Origin: Gliomastix tumulicola
Taxonomy: Eukaryota; Ascomycota; Sordariomycetes; Hypocreales; Bionectriaceae
Direction of reading: 5' to 3'
NCBI GenBank assembly: GCA_001599755.1
Contig: BCHX01000002.1
Coordinates: forward strand, 4,570,330 to 4,634,329
Length of the DNA: 64,000 bases
A program made the translations under genes and the position numbers. Below the pieces are notes generated by a model that saw only the letters and a list, made by a program, of their open reading frames with translations, did no database searches and was not told the DNA's origin. Below are positions 31,703 through 42,948 of the stretch, one piece after another. Every line of letters begins with the position of its first letter. Positions within the stretch are counted from its first letter, which is position 1.

Positions 31703-32051
31703 AGCAAACTGACTCGTCTCTGGACATGGTCTGGTAAGGGCTCGGGGGCCCGAACCGCTGGTCATCTGCTTTCTGTATCTCCTGATTCGATATCTCCAGC
31801 TTATCTACATGGGGGATCTAGAACCGGGTCGTCGGGACCTCACAGGATGCGTCCACTTCCCCGGGAAACAGACCACAGCCTCCTTCATCACTGGGCACCA
31901 CTTCTAACCCAGGCTCATTTCTATCTTCGTCTGCGACCTATAAGACGGAGGGCTGACACATGAATACTTCAAAGACTTTCCACTTCAACTATTTATCGCT
32001 TTGCCTCCTTTTGTTTATCTCTATTCCTTGATCCGTCAAACTTTTCCCACC

Positions 32052-33736
32052 ATGGCTTCTGACGATCTCGAGTCTAAGGAGGTTGCGGTGACGAGCAACG
32101 ACCAAACAAGCACCAAGTCTCGGACCGAGACCGACGCGATTCCAATGGAGGAGCTGTATATCGATCCTAAGGACGAGCGCAGGGTCCTGACAAAGCTTGA
32201 CCTCTTTATCACTCCTGTCCTCTTCATTGTCTACCTGTCTTGCTTCATCGATCGAGCCAATATCGGTAAGTAGCTCTATACCTCTACGGTGCTTCTCCTA
32301 TCTCCTTTCTCTCTTACTAAAACTCATAATCGTAGGCAATGTCAAGGTTGCAGGCATGCCCGAAGCGATCGGCGCGTCCCAAGCCCAATACTCGACCGCC
32401 GTCTCCATCTTCTTCGTCACATACATCCTCGTGGAAATCCCCTGCGTTATTCTCGTCAAGCGTTTCAAGCCCCGTTACATCCTCACGGGACTCTGCATCA
32501 TCTGGACGGCTGCCACCATCGCCAATGGCTTCATCACGAACGTCGGGGGGCTCTATGCCTGTCGTCTAGTGCTCGGAGCAGCGGAGGGTGGTCTGTTCCC
32601 GTCGCTCAACTTGTACTTGACGCTCGTGTACAAACGTGACGAGATGGCGAAGCGTGTGTCGTATCTGGTCTCGTGCACTGCGCTCTCCGGTGCCATTGGG
32701 GGTCTGTTGGCCTACGGACTCTTGCAGATGGACGGCATTGGTGGTTATCCAGGATGGAGGTAGGTCGTCATCCCCGTCAGGCCCCGTTTGGGCGTACTGC
32801 CGATGCTGACAAGATACATCGATAGATGGGTCTACATCATCGAGGGAGCCTTCAGCATCGTTTGCGCACTGGCCATCTGGTTCGGCATGCCCAACGACGT
32901 CCGCACGGCCTATTTCCTCAACGAACAAGACCGTAAAATCATGGAGATACGCCACCTGCAGCGTCTGTCGTACATGGGCGCGGACGAGTTCTCCTGGGAG
33001 GAGATCCGCCTCGCCTTCACGGACATCAAGGTCTGGCTCAGCGCGGGTACGCAGTTCTGCCAGAATATTCTGACCAACGGCTTCGGCACGTTCCTGCCGG
33101 CCATCCTGCATGCCATGGGACACGATCGTCTGTCCGCCAACTACCTCACCATCCCGGTCTATGTTCTAGGCGCCATGGCCTTCTTCACCTTCGCTTGGCT
33201 CTCCGACAGGTACAAGCAGTGTGGATCTGTAAGTAGTAGTATCCCTACCTCATTCTTCGCATTATGAACAAAGTCTAGGGAGATTGCGGCTGACCATGGC
33301 ATAGTTCCTCTTCGGGACCAATGCTCTCGGCGCCGTGGGTTACATCATTCTCATTGCCGTCGAGAACAACGCGGTGCGATACTTCGCCTGCTTTGTATGC
33401 ACCATTGCCGTGTACAACGGCACCGGCCTCAATCTGGCATGGCTCAACGTCAACACGGCTCCTCAGTACCGCCGCGCGACGGCGATCGGCATCATGATGA
33501 CCATCGGAAACTCGGCGGGCGTTGTCGCGGGCCAGGTCTACCGCGAGAGCCCGTACCTCCTCGGCAACAGCTTCTCGCTCGGATGCATCGTCGTCGCGAA
33601 CATTCTCGTCGCCATTCACTTCGTGTACCTTGTGCGCAGCAACAAGGTCAAGAGGGCTATCTTGGCCGGTGAGATGGAAGACACGCGGAAGAAGACAACC
33701 GGTGACCGTCATGTTGAGTTTGTGTATCGGGTCTGA
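32052..33736 (+). CDS. ACS-family (Dal5-like) MFS permease, four exons
   Basis: Exons 32052-32265, 32336-32759, 32826-33228 and 33305-33736; 490 residues. The splices restore SCFIDRANIGNVKVAGMP near 64 (ACS signature) and GGYPGWRWVYIIEGAFSIVCA near 210. TQFCQNILTNGFGTFLPAIL and YNGTGLNLAWLNVNTAPQYRRATAIG mark the C-terminal half; twelve membrane helices are expected. It is transcribed away from the 5-oxoprolinase/hydantoinase, so the likely cargo is that enzyme's substrate, such as 5-oxoproline, a hydantoin or another small carboxylate/amide. Two Zn2Cys6-type sites lie upstream and the regulator gene follows on the same strand. Confidence 0.9.
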
Positions 33737-34747
33737 GTGGAACTCATCCATGTTCTTCTCGCTATATAAGGGGGCCTGCTGGAGGAGGGTGACAATCGAG
33801 CTTTCTTGGTTGAAGAAAGCGGTTATGTAGTATTTATTCACTGTGTAAGGTGTTAAGGAATCTTGTGTAATGCTCTCGTACTTTCGTGAACATGGAGTGG
33901 GTTATGAAAATGAATCCCGTCCCTCCCCCGTCCACATAGTGAGCTGTGGAAATAAGAACTAGGGGACTAATATCAGAGACTGTGGCTGTCAGCATGTTTG
34001 CACCACCTACATACTAGTAAACAGAGAGAGGGAGAGGATGTCCCGGTTCCCTGGATTTTTTTAGCTGGATATCCCCCCCGCTCGAAGCGGCCCCACATGC
34101 CGAGCTTTGTCTGTAACCTACAGCACCTGTAAACAATTCATGAGTCACTGAATGACTCCCTTGACATTTCTCAGCGAAGTATTGAACTATGATCTGCTGG
34201 TAGACACAAGACCCCCATGAGTCTCGAGCCACGTTAGTTGCACTGATCTTTCCCGCAAGACTTCTTGGGTGTATGATTGGTGTCGGTAGTGAATCAGCGC
34301 ATCTTAACCAGTAATACTGAATCTTAGAAGCCGTATAACCATTCTTTATCTCATGACCCGCAGACTTTTCCTACAGTCCGCCTTTACCGTGTGTAGCTAG
34401 GATGTCTACATGGAGAGGGCTCTCAATTCTTTTTTTCGAGGTATGATATCTCAGAACCCGGTCGTGTCTTGAATGCTGTCAAGGTATCAACCATAGATTC
34501 CAGGCCGGGAGCTCGCTAGCACAGGACCTCCAGCGGCCAAGGAGATAAAATGCGGGGGATCCATCCACAGTTGTCACTATCACAACCACTAAACTCCCTG
34601 GAGATTAGTGGACTTTTAGCACGCGATAAGAAAGCAAAACTGGCACCACTTTGACGTGACTACTGACCACGATTTCTCTTGCTTCTTCTGCCTCTCCCTC
34701 CGTGCCAAGATAGAAGCCCAAAGATCCAACAGCTCTGTCGGATCGCG
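33737..34747. other. Intergenic region, regulator upstream
   Basis: 1 kb between the permease stop and the regulator start. It holds site D (34088-34102), which would allow autoregulation. No gene seen. Confidence 0.45.
34088..34102. promoter_or_regulatory. CGG-N9-CCG site D
   Basis: CGGCCCCACATGCCGAGC, nearly identical to site B over 18 bp. It lies about 650 bp upstream of the regulator start. Confidence 0.55.
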
Positions 34748-37256
34748 ATGAACAGTCCCCAGTCCCTAGATGCTGTCCCCACGCAGCCGGAGCATGAGGG
34801 ACAGGACCCGTCCTCCCCCAGAGCGCCAAGGCGAGTCAATGTCGCGTAAGTAATGCCTGCCTTCTCGTGGGACATGATGGCAGACTGGCGCAGCTAATTG
34901 TCTCGAATGAGCTGTAGCTGTATACGATGCCGCGAGCGCAAGGTGCGCTGCTCAGGGACGAGGCCATGCGATAATTGCACTCGCAGGTCTACCGAGTGCA
35001 TCTTCTCGCCCGACGACCGGCGCATCACCGTCTCCGAAAGCTATCTCAACAACCTGAAACGGAAAGCCGGCGCAGATGACACAGGTGCTTCTCAGCAGCA
35101 GAGGAAGCGAGGACGAACGCCAAGCATTGCCCTGACGGCAACGACAGATGCGACTAGAGACGTGTCTGGCGGTCAGATGGACGAACCGACAGCGGCGGAG
35201 GAGGAGCAAGATGAGCTCTCGGGCCTGACGAATCCCCTGGTGATGACGCCATCGAAGTTCCTCACCGATTACTCAGGCAGACGACGTAAGTGCGGAAGTC
35301 TATCCTCTGCTAAATGGTATCGACTTACATTCCTAAGGCTTCCTGGGGCCTTCATCAACGTGGGCATACAGCCAGCACGTCATGAGCATGATCAGGAAGC
35401 ATCTCAGCAACCACGACTCCCCCAATGTCCCACTGAACGTGGATGGTGCAGCACTCCCTCTCGAATTCCCAAATATGCGGCGCGGCGAGACGACAATATC
35501 GATGCACGACATGCCGACGCTGGACTACGCCATATATCTCACCAACACCGTCAAATTCCACATAAGCCAGACATACCACATCTTCGACGAGGCCAGCTTC
35601 ATGGCGGGTCTGCTGTCCTTGTATAACGACGGGCCGCAGAGAGTCACGCCGCAAAATCGGCTCTGGTACGTCCAGTGTCTCATCATCATGGGGTTTGGGA
35701 AAGCTCTTTTGATCGGACGAGGGCAGGATGCTGCTCCGGCCGGGAGCGAGTACGTCATGCGGGCACTCGAGCTGCTTCCGGATGTGAACGGTCTGTACCA
35801 AGATCCTCTGCTGTCAGTTGAGATCTGCTGCGGGCTGGCGCTCTATCTGCAGTCCGTGGATCATAGAAACAGCGCATACGTATATGTGAGTCCCTCCTGT
35901 CTGCGCGTTTGCGTTGGACAGCTTTCTTCCAAAGTGCTTACATTGAAACGTCAAGCTTGGAACAGGTCTCCGTATCGCCCTCAGCCAGGGCTTTCACCGG
36001 GACTTGTCCGGAGATCTGGACAGTGCCGAGGTCATCCGGCTGCGCAGTGCTTGGTGGACTCTCTACATTCTGGACCGCAAGTTCTCGTCGCTCATGGGGG
36101 CACCTAGTTCCATTCACGACAGTGACATTACAGCGCCGCTGCCTGTACCGAACTTCTCTGTGCAGAAGGCCAAGGCTCTCGATATGCATGTGAAGCTTTC
36201 TCGCCTGATTGCCCAAGTGTTGAATAGTAAGTCAAACACTATTGATTACTAGAGATCTCATTACCCGATTTCGCGCGACGTGTCTGACATCCACCCCTAT
36301 CGCCAGAGGTATATGGCGTTGACGGGAGACTGGATTCCTCTTTCCTGAAGAACATTCAGATCGTGCTTCACGAACTGGCCGACCTTGGCACGGAGCTCAA
36401 CGAGAACCCGGAACTCGAGATTCAGCCCACAAAAACAATTGGGCGCGTCCCGGCGACACTCAACCTTTGCTATCACCAGGTTCGTCAGTCACTAGTCTAA
36501 TCCGTCGCCTTTTGACGCAAGCCGAGTTTCCGCTGCTGATCCGCGTAGTGCATTGTCTTAGCTACAAGACCTCTTCTCGTCTGTCTCCTGCGAGACAAGC
36601 TAGAGAAGAGATCCCAGTCTGCTACCGGGACAACAAAGCCATCTCGTGTTGTATCTGAACCGATCAAAGCCCTCCTCAAGACGACATATGACTCTGCTCA
36701 AAAGTCGTTACTTATCTTAGAAAGACTGAAGGTTCAGCACCTTTTGGGTAGGTCGATGCATGCAATCCAGACATCTCTCATTGGCTTATTCACTAATTCG
36801 GCTCTAGAAACCTTTCTCCCCTTCGACCTGGACCACGCATTCTCTGCTAGTTTTGTACTCACCATGCTTTCGACGCTACAACCGTTCCCCGAGGCTAGAA
36901 TAGATGAGTCTTACGTACGTACGACCAACGACCTCCTTGACCACCTCGTCAGCAACGGCAACATGCCTGCGAGGTTCCGCCGGGAAGAACTGGAGAGGCT
37001 GAACCAATTACTGCACAACATCTCTTCTAATCCCGGAGACATCATATTGGAAGGGCCAGGTTCTCTTTTCGATCCTCAATTGATGTCCGAGGGCGATTCA
37101 CAGGCCCAGGATATCTTGTATTCATTCCAGGGTGCGAGGCAAGGTGTGTCGCCAAACCAGGTCCTCAACGTGGCAACGCTATTTGAGAGCTACGATTGCC
37201 CAACAGAAGTTGATTCTAGTCTTCTCGGTGATACCGCTTGGCTTTGGGGAACTTGA
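34748..37256 (+). CDS. Zn2Cys6 transcription factor, seven exons
   Basis: Exons 34748-34845, 34918-35285, 35338-35885, 35956-36226, 36307-36479, 36549-36747 and 36808-37256; 701 residues. The first splice joins RRVNVA to CIRCRERKVRCSG, making the six-cysteine Zn2Cys6 cluster (CIRC, RC, PCDNC, TEC) at about 34-61. The fungal transcription factor middle-homology region runs from about 160 to 480: YHIFDEASFMAGLLSLYND, YLGTGLRIALSQGFHRDL, SAWWTLYILDRKFSSLMGAP. The C-terminal part includes FLPFDLDHAFSASFVLTML. It lies inside the oxoprolinase-permease-aminotransferase-aldolase group, and matched CGG-N9-CCG sites in the surrounding promoters make it the natural candidate regulator. Confidence 0.9.
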
Positions 37257-37321
37257 TTGGAAAGGGTCTAACATGGCAAGAGCTGAGATGAAATTCAATA
37301 AATTTGAAGTACTTCCTTCTT

Positions 37322-38929
37322 CTATGCCAGCCGCGCCGATAGCTTTGCTTCTGCTCCTACCCGAACTACCTCATCAATAGCTCGAGCGACGGAGCTCACA
37401 TTTTGTAGGCTCAACCCAGAGATATTGATCCGCCCGTTTTCTGGGAGGTAAATGTGGTATCGATTAGCCAACATCCTACATTGGGCCGGCGTGAGCTTTA
37501 AGAAACTGGCCTCAATGGTTAGCGACAGGATCTTACGACGCAAAGGGGAGTGCATGCATGTCTTACGAAAACAACCCGTTCTCCCGTGTGATATGCGACC
37601 AATCGCCAGGAGTCTGTAGGAATAAGAAGTCAGCAGCTGATGGCTTCCGCGCCTGACCTACTCGCATCACTTACATGCAAAACGTCCGTCAGTAGCTGGA
37701 AAAGGCGAGCTCTAAGATCCGACAGTCTTCCTCGCATGACCGAAAGCTCGGATGTCCTAGAAAGTGTCAGACCAATTTCCAGCTTTAGAAAAAACATTGG
37801 TGGGTGGTGGTTATGGGGACCATACCAGTTTTCGCTCAGGTCGTCATCCGCCAGCACAATCTTGACAAGACGCGAGCCAAACGCCGGGGCGGATGAGAAC
37901 TCCCAGCGAATCAGGCACCGGAGTTGATCGTGGACGTTGGCGGCTGCCTTTGTATCACCGCAAGCGATATGGAGGGCACCGCAGCGCTCGCCGTAGAGGG
38001 CGAAGTTCTTTGAGAAAGACTGGCAGACAATCGTTTCCATCCCACGTCGAGCGCAGAGACGGACCGCGTAGGCGTCTTCTTCAATGCCGCGACCGAGACC
38101 CTGGTAGGCGAGGTCGAATAGAGGCAGGTGATTCCCCGCTTGAAGGACATCGGCTATCTCGTCCCACTGATCCGGCGTCGGATCAGCGCCCGTGGGGTTG
38201 TGGCAGCAGCCTTGGAGGATGAAGGCACTGCCGGTAGGGGCGTCTCTCATGGCCTGTAGAGTCGCGTGGTGGTCGTAGGTACGCGTTGCGGGATCGAAGT
38301 GCCGGTATTCGGTGAGTTGGACATTCACCAGTGCGAAGGCAGGCTTGTAATTTCCCCATGTTGGTGTACCAACATACACGTTGGCGTCTGGTGGCAGGAA
38401 GCGGGAGAGGAACAGAGCAGCGAGGTGGACTGCCCCAGTTCCAGAGATTGTTTGCACAGAAGCCAACTGCCCGCGCGTCAGCGACAATGCTAGCAACCCA
38501 ACGAACCGGGAGTTACCTTCTCGGGGGAAATGTTATTCTCGCCAAACATCAAGCGAGCTGCCTGAGAAAGAAACTGTCGATCTCCGGTCGTGAGCTCATA
38601 CTACTTTTGTCGTTAGAAGGGCGTCCGCGCGCGCGGTCTAGAGAGCATGGATCATGGAGCGTACATCGTGGCCGAGGTTGGCTTCCGCTAGTTCTTTCTT
38701 TGCCTGGATCGGATGAACTCGCCGTCAAAACTTAAATCCCACGCGAGCGAAGGCTCTTTGTGCCAGAACTGACCTGCTTGACGACGTCGAGCTCTTGGTA
38801 GACACCGGCCTCATTGCGGTAAATGCCTACGCCGAGATCGACCTTCAGTCGAGAAGTGTCACCATCAGCCCTCCTCTTCAAGTCGTACATGGGGTCTGGA
38901 ATCCCAGACGGTATCCTCTCGAAAGCCAT
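37322..38929 (-). CDS. Aspartate aminotransferase-family enzyme, seven exons
   Basis: Exons on the minus strand: 38929-38774, 38703-38665, 38600-38517, 38466-37826, 37756-37675, 37613-37567, 37505-37322; 410 residues, the family length. The second exon is only 39 nt (AKKELAEANLGHD). Class I fold markers: KVDLGVGIYRNEAG near 30, SGTGAVHLAALFLSRF near 102, CCHNPTGADPTPDQWDEI near 175, and SFSKNFALYGERCG with the PLP lysine at 246. LPENGRINISGLSLQNV near 380 is the usual aspartate aminotransferase ending. No targeting peptide, so cytosolic. Convergent with the regulator (65 bp) and divergent from the aldolase. A role on a hydroxylated glutamate-like substrate is inferred only from context. Confidence 0.9.
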
Positions 38930-39457
38930 TGTGATGCAATAGGGGGAGCAAGTGAGGGTGAAAGGGAGATAGATTCTTGGAATCAGTCCGCATCCTCTTT
39001 CTCAAGCCATTCCGTACTTTATCACACTATCTAGCTCCGATGGACCTCGACCTTCATGCCGCAATCCCGAAAAAGATTAGAAGTGTTCTCGGAAAGGGGC
39101 CGAAGCACCGATGCTCGGGAGCAGACACTCGTATCTGAAAAGGAGCAAGGTGGAGCTCGGCGCCCCGAACCGAAATACTGGAAATGCTGAGTGTGTAGAT
39201 GACCCGAACCTCGGGTGGGCTCTCCGAAGCCTTGACAAGACCGCCCCGGTCGCTTGATCCAAAGCGTCCAGATAGCTACGTGATATCCGGGACACAAGTT
39301 AAACCTTAAGTCATTCGGTTTCATCTTCGTTATCTTCTATGCTTGGCCGAGCTTCTCGATTGTTAGCTGGATTTAGGAGACAGAACTTCGAAGACCATGA
39401 CTGGTGCAAGAGACTGCCAGTCCCAACCTTCTACAAGCTTCAGTCCCCTGCGTCAAC
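38930..39457. promoter_or_regulatory. Divergent promoter region, aminotransferase / aldolase
   Basis: 528 bp shared by two starts. Besides site C (39158-39172) it has a perfect ACCCGA-ACC-TCGGGT inverted repeat at 39202-39216 and a CGG-N7-CCG at 39090-39102. Confidence 0.5.
39158..39172. promoter_or_regulatory. CGG-N9-CCG site C
   Basis: Same half-sites and spacing as sites B and D, with shared flanks GCTCGGC and AACCGA relative to site B. Confidence 0.5.
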
Positions 39458-40407
39458 ATGGCGTGTTGCCTGAATAATCTCAAGTTGAGGGTCAGTGCTG
39501 GCCAGGTATGCAAGGTAAGTACAATTGCACCCGCACTTGGGGCCGGCTGTCTGCCCAGACTTCGATACAGGGCCAAAAGCTGATTCACTTTCCGCCAGGC
39601 GCTTGGTGTACGACTTGTGACGAACCCACAAGTTGTGCAGCTTGCTAAAAATGCTGGCTATGATAGCATATTCATTGAGCTGGAGCACTCAACACTGTCC
39701 ATCGATGATGCTAGCAACCTGAGTGGTGCAGCTCTGTCACTAGGCATCACCCCGTTTGTGAGGGTGCCGTACCAGTGCGGCAATGGATTTGTCCAAAAGG
39801 TGATGGATGCTGGCGCCATGGGCGTCATCTTCCCACATGTATCTAGCCGGAGTAAGTCAATGATGGATATGTTCGTATCATAAGAATGCAGTACTAACGT
39901 CGACCTACAGAGGAGGCCGAAGCCGCTGTCAATATCTCCAAGTACCCGCCCCTGGGCTCACGGTCCATGACTGGACAGCTTCCCGTGTTCTCCCTCCAAC
40001 CGACCGACACGTCCGTAATCATCAACGAGACAAACGCCAACGCGTCGTCCGTCTTTCTGATGATCGAGACTAAGGCGGCCATCGAACAGATCGATGAAAT
40101 CGCAGCGGTCCCTGGCGTCGACGTTCTTCTCATCGGTTCTAACGATCTGGCCATTGAGCTCGGCATCCCGGGAGGATTCAGGACAGAGATTTTCCGGTCC
40201 GCTCTAGAGTCAGTCTCGAAAGCCTGCAAGAAGAACGGAAAGATCATGGGATTGGCCGGCATCTATGACCAGCAAGACATCCATGAGTGGGCCATCAACT
40301 CTCTTGGTGTACGGTATATGCTCTGCCAACAGGACTCGGGACTGATTTTTGGTGCCGGGAAGAAGTGTGCGGCGGCTGTTCCTGAGGCGGCTCAAGTCGC
40401 TGATTGA
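39458..40407 (+). CDS. HpcH/HpaI-family aldolase, three exons
   Basis: Exons 39458-39505, 39599-39851 and 39911-40407; 265 residues. The first exon (MACCLNNLKLRVSAGQ) is joined in frame to ALGVRLVTNPQVVQLAKNAGYD. Family markers: DSIFIELEHSTLS near 37 (the family has D-x-E-H), GITPFVRVPYQ near 64, DAGAMGVIFPHVSSRKEAEAAV near 87, FLMIETKAAIEQIDEIAAVPGVD near 147 with the metal-binding glutamate, and VLLIGSNDLAIELGIPG. These enzymes split 4-hydroxy-2-oxo acids into pyruvate and an aldehyde or glyoxylate. Divergent from the aminotransferase, which could supply a 4-hydroxy-2-oxo acid. Confidence 0.85.
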
Positions 40408-41033
40408 ATGACCGTTCCCTCTGTTTCACAGCTTAGCAGGGTATAGAACTCAATACTATTACAGCATAGATATCAAAAAAGATCTTTCTGTTGCTCCAGG
40501 CCATTTCGTAGCCGAAAATCCTAGTCGGAGAAACTGTCGGTCGTCTTGTAGTACTGCCACCAGTGCCGCGCCACCGCGACAGTCATCCTTCCCCGTGTCT
40601 ATGGAGTTCTCAGGACTCTCCGATGGGGCAACACTTCGTAAGCCCGAGGCATGGCCACCGACGACGCCATATATACTACCGGCCTATCGATCTTCTGGGC
40701 CAGTCGCCACCTCCTCACGCAGGAATGTATGGACTCATAGATCCGGGGCAGCGGACTCAAAGCACTTCGTTAATCCCGTATGTCAATTTGATTTCCTAAA
40801 TCGGCCAGCGGACCTCATGACTCCGAGCTCGCGTAGGTGAATTGACAGCTCGGTACAATTTCCCCGTCTATGATACTCCGTTAAACGCGTCAATGGTCGA
40901 GGCGGTGGAGGATCGATGCTTTCTGCATCACTCGTTGGCACTCCTCCCGTCATAGATATAAGCCGGCTGCTTATTTGCGCCGACTTTGAGTCGACACAAT
41001 AACCGCAATCGATCATCGGCACGTCTAGCGACC
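40408..41033. other. Intergenic region, GH27 upstream
   Basis: No gene seen. A Gal4-like CGG-N11-CCG is at 40809-40825, about 210 bp before the GH27 start; a single short site is weak evidence. Confidence 0.35.
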
Positions 41034-42478
41034 ATGTTGTTCCCGCTGCTTTCATTTTTCGTTGTGGCGAGCACCGCTCTGGACAATGGCGTTGGCAAAT
41101 TGCCCAAGCTGGGGTACAATAGTCAGTTGCTCGAGTCGATGCCCGAGCTTCCTTCAATTCAATCTAGCTTACCATAAGCACAGCCTTCAATGCCTTCGGC
41201 TGCGACTACGACGAGGAGAAGATCCTTGCCCAAGCCAATGCCATGGTCGAATATGGGCTTGTGGAGGCTGGATATAACTCAATCATCTTCGACGACTGTT
41301 TCACCACCAAGGCTCGGAGTTCCGGCGGTCACTTAGTCGAAGGTACAGTTCTTCCGTGCTTCCGGACCTGCACTTTTATCTCATTGGACGTTTGTTGACC
41401 AACCACTGGATATCTTGTAGACCCAGATAAGTGGCCAAACGGCCTCCGTGCTGTCACCGACGAGCTGCGACAACTCGGCATATCGTCCTCGGCATACTCG
41501 GATGCAGGCTACCAGACCTGCGCCGGATACCCAGGCTCATACGGCCACGAAGATGAGGACCTCGAGACCTTCAGGCGATGGGGCTTCGACTACCTGAAGT
41601 ACGACAACTGCTACATCCCCTTTGACAACGTCACGCAGGAGAACGTCTACGGGCGCTATGCTCGGATGGCAGACGCCATTGCCAGACGTGTGTCCGACGG
41701 AATCGACAAGGAGCCGTTCTGGTTCTCCCTCTGCGAATGGGGCTGGCAGGAGCCGTGGGTTTGGGGGAAGCGACTGGGACAGAGTTGGCGCATCAACGGC
41801 GACATCAAGCCGTGGTGGAGCGCCATTGCCCTCGTCATTGAGCTGGCTAGTCAGCATTACTGGGCGTCTGACTTCTACGGGCACAGCGACATGGACATGC
41901 TTGAAGTTGGCAACAATGGCCAGGGCACTCCGGTCGGCAACATCACCTTTGACGAGTCGAAAGCACACTTCACCGCGTGGGCGCTTCTGAAAAGTCCGCT
42001 CTTCATATCGACAGACCTCCTCAATGTCACGCAGGAGACGATAGACATACTCACCAACAAGGATATTCTCAAGATTAACCAGGACCCTGCTATTGGGGAG
42101 AGCTTGTCTCCTTTCCGGCGGACCAGCGTCGACGATCCAGAGGAAGTCAGCTTCGCGCAGTACTGGTCCGGCAACAGCAGCTACGGAGTCGTGTTTATGC
42201 TTCTGAACGCCAAGGATGAAGCGGCGGATATGTCGTTCAATCTGACGGAGAGCTGGGCCATCCGAGCTGGGAGGCAGTATGACGTCTATGATTTATGGTC
42301 GCATACAAACAACGGGACGGCGCTGCGGAATATTACTGTCAACGTTCCTGCTCATGGCGTTGCGGCGCTGCTGTTAAACGACGCTGGGCCTGAGCCCGAG
42401 CTTGAGGGACTCGACCTGCCCTACTGCGCGGGATGGTGGCAATGCTCATGGCCCAATGGGACGTATTATAGCAACTAG
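41034..42478 (+). CDS. Secreted GH27 alpha-galactosidase, three exons
   Basis: Exons 41034-41121, 41184-41342 and 41421-42478; 434 residues. The ATG at 41034 gives a clean signal peptide (MLFPLLSFFVVASTAL), unlike the in-frame ATG 16 codons upstream. The first splice makes the family N-terminus LGYNTFNAFGCDYDE; the second joins LVE to DPDKWPNGLRAVTDEL. YLKYDNCY carries the nucleophile Asp144 and SWRINGDIKPWW the acid/base Asp210. MDMLEVGNNGQG and KSPLFISTDL are further GH27 blocks, and a C-terminal beta domain ends in a Cys-containing tail. It removes alpha-1,6-galactose from galactomannan or raffinose-type sugars. Several N-glycosylation sites are present. Confidence 0.93.
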
Positions 42479-42948
42479 ATACAAGATTCGGGGGTGTAGA
42501 TCTGGTCAAGAAAGGTGTGGGTGGCAGATGTCTAAACACAACCGATTCGGTGACAATAACAGTCGAAAATGTCCCTGTCTCTGATCATTTGAACAGCGCT
42601 ACTCGAGTTCATCATTCCTGTTAAATGTACGGCTTCTCTGGCGACTCCAAGTCGGAAGATTGGATTGATATCAGTGACATTCGCTTGAGACAGCCTTACG
42701 GAAGGGGTCTACCTATCACATCCCTGTGAGGGAGTGATCGAAGCTGGCTGACCAGATCAGCAGCAGCTCAGGGCAGCCGACAGCGGAGCTGTTTAATACG
42801 TCAGACGTCTCCACAGGCACACTCACCGCCATTAGAAAGAATGACTTGGGGAAGCAACCTCTCACTTTTTGATACGCTCGACAGTTCCACCTACACGGAA
42901 ACCAACTCTTTACACGTCTATATTTGACATTCAGCGGTCTCATGAAAT
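42479..42948. other. Intergenic region
   Basis: No gene or clear motif found between GH27 and the acetyltransferase. Confidence 0.35.

Larger units (their letters stand above)
31317..32051. promoter_or_regulatory. Divergent promoter region, oxoprolinase / permease
   Basis: 735 bp shared by the two starts. It contains two CGG-N9-CCG repeats (31607 and 31688), a CTTGGT-N6-ACCAAG inverted repeat (31601-31618) overlapping the first, and a CCGAG-N4-CTCGG repeat (31666-31679). All four cluster within 105 bp near the middle, as expected for an activator binding region serving both genes. Confidence 0.55.

Noticed and set aside
40809..40825. CGG-N11-CCG as a Gal4-type operator for the alpha-galactosidase
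   Set aside because: A single short match; filamentous ascomycetes generally do not use Gal4 for galactose genes, so I keep it only as a remark.
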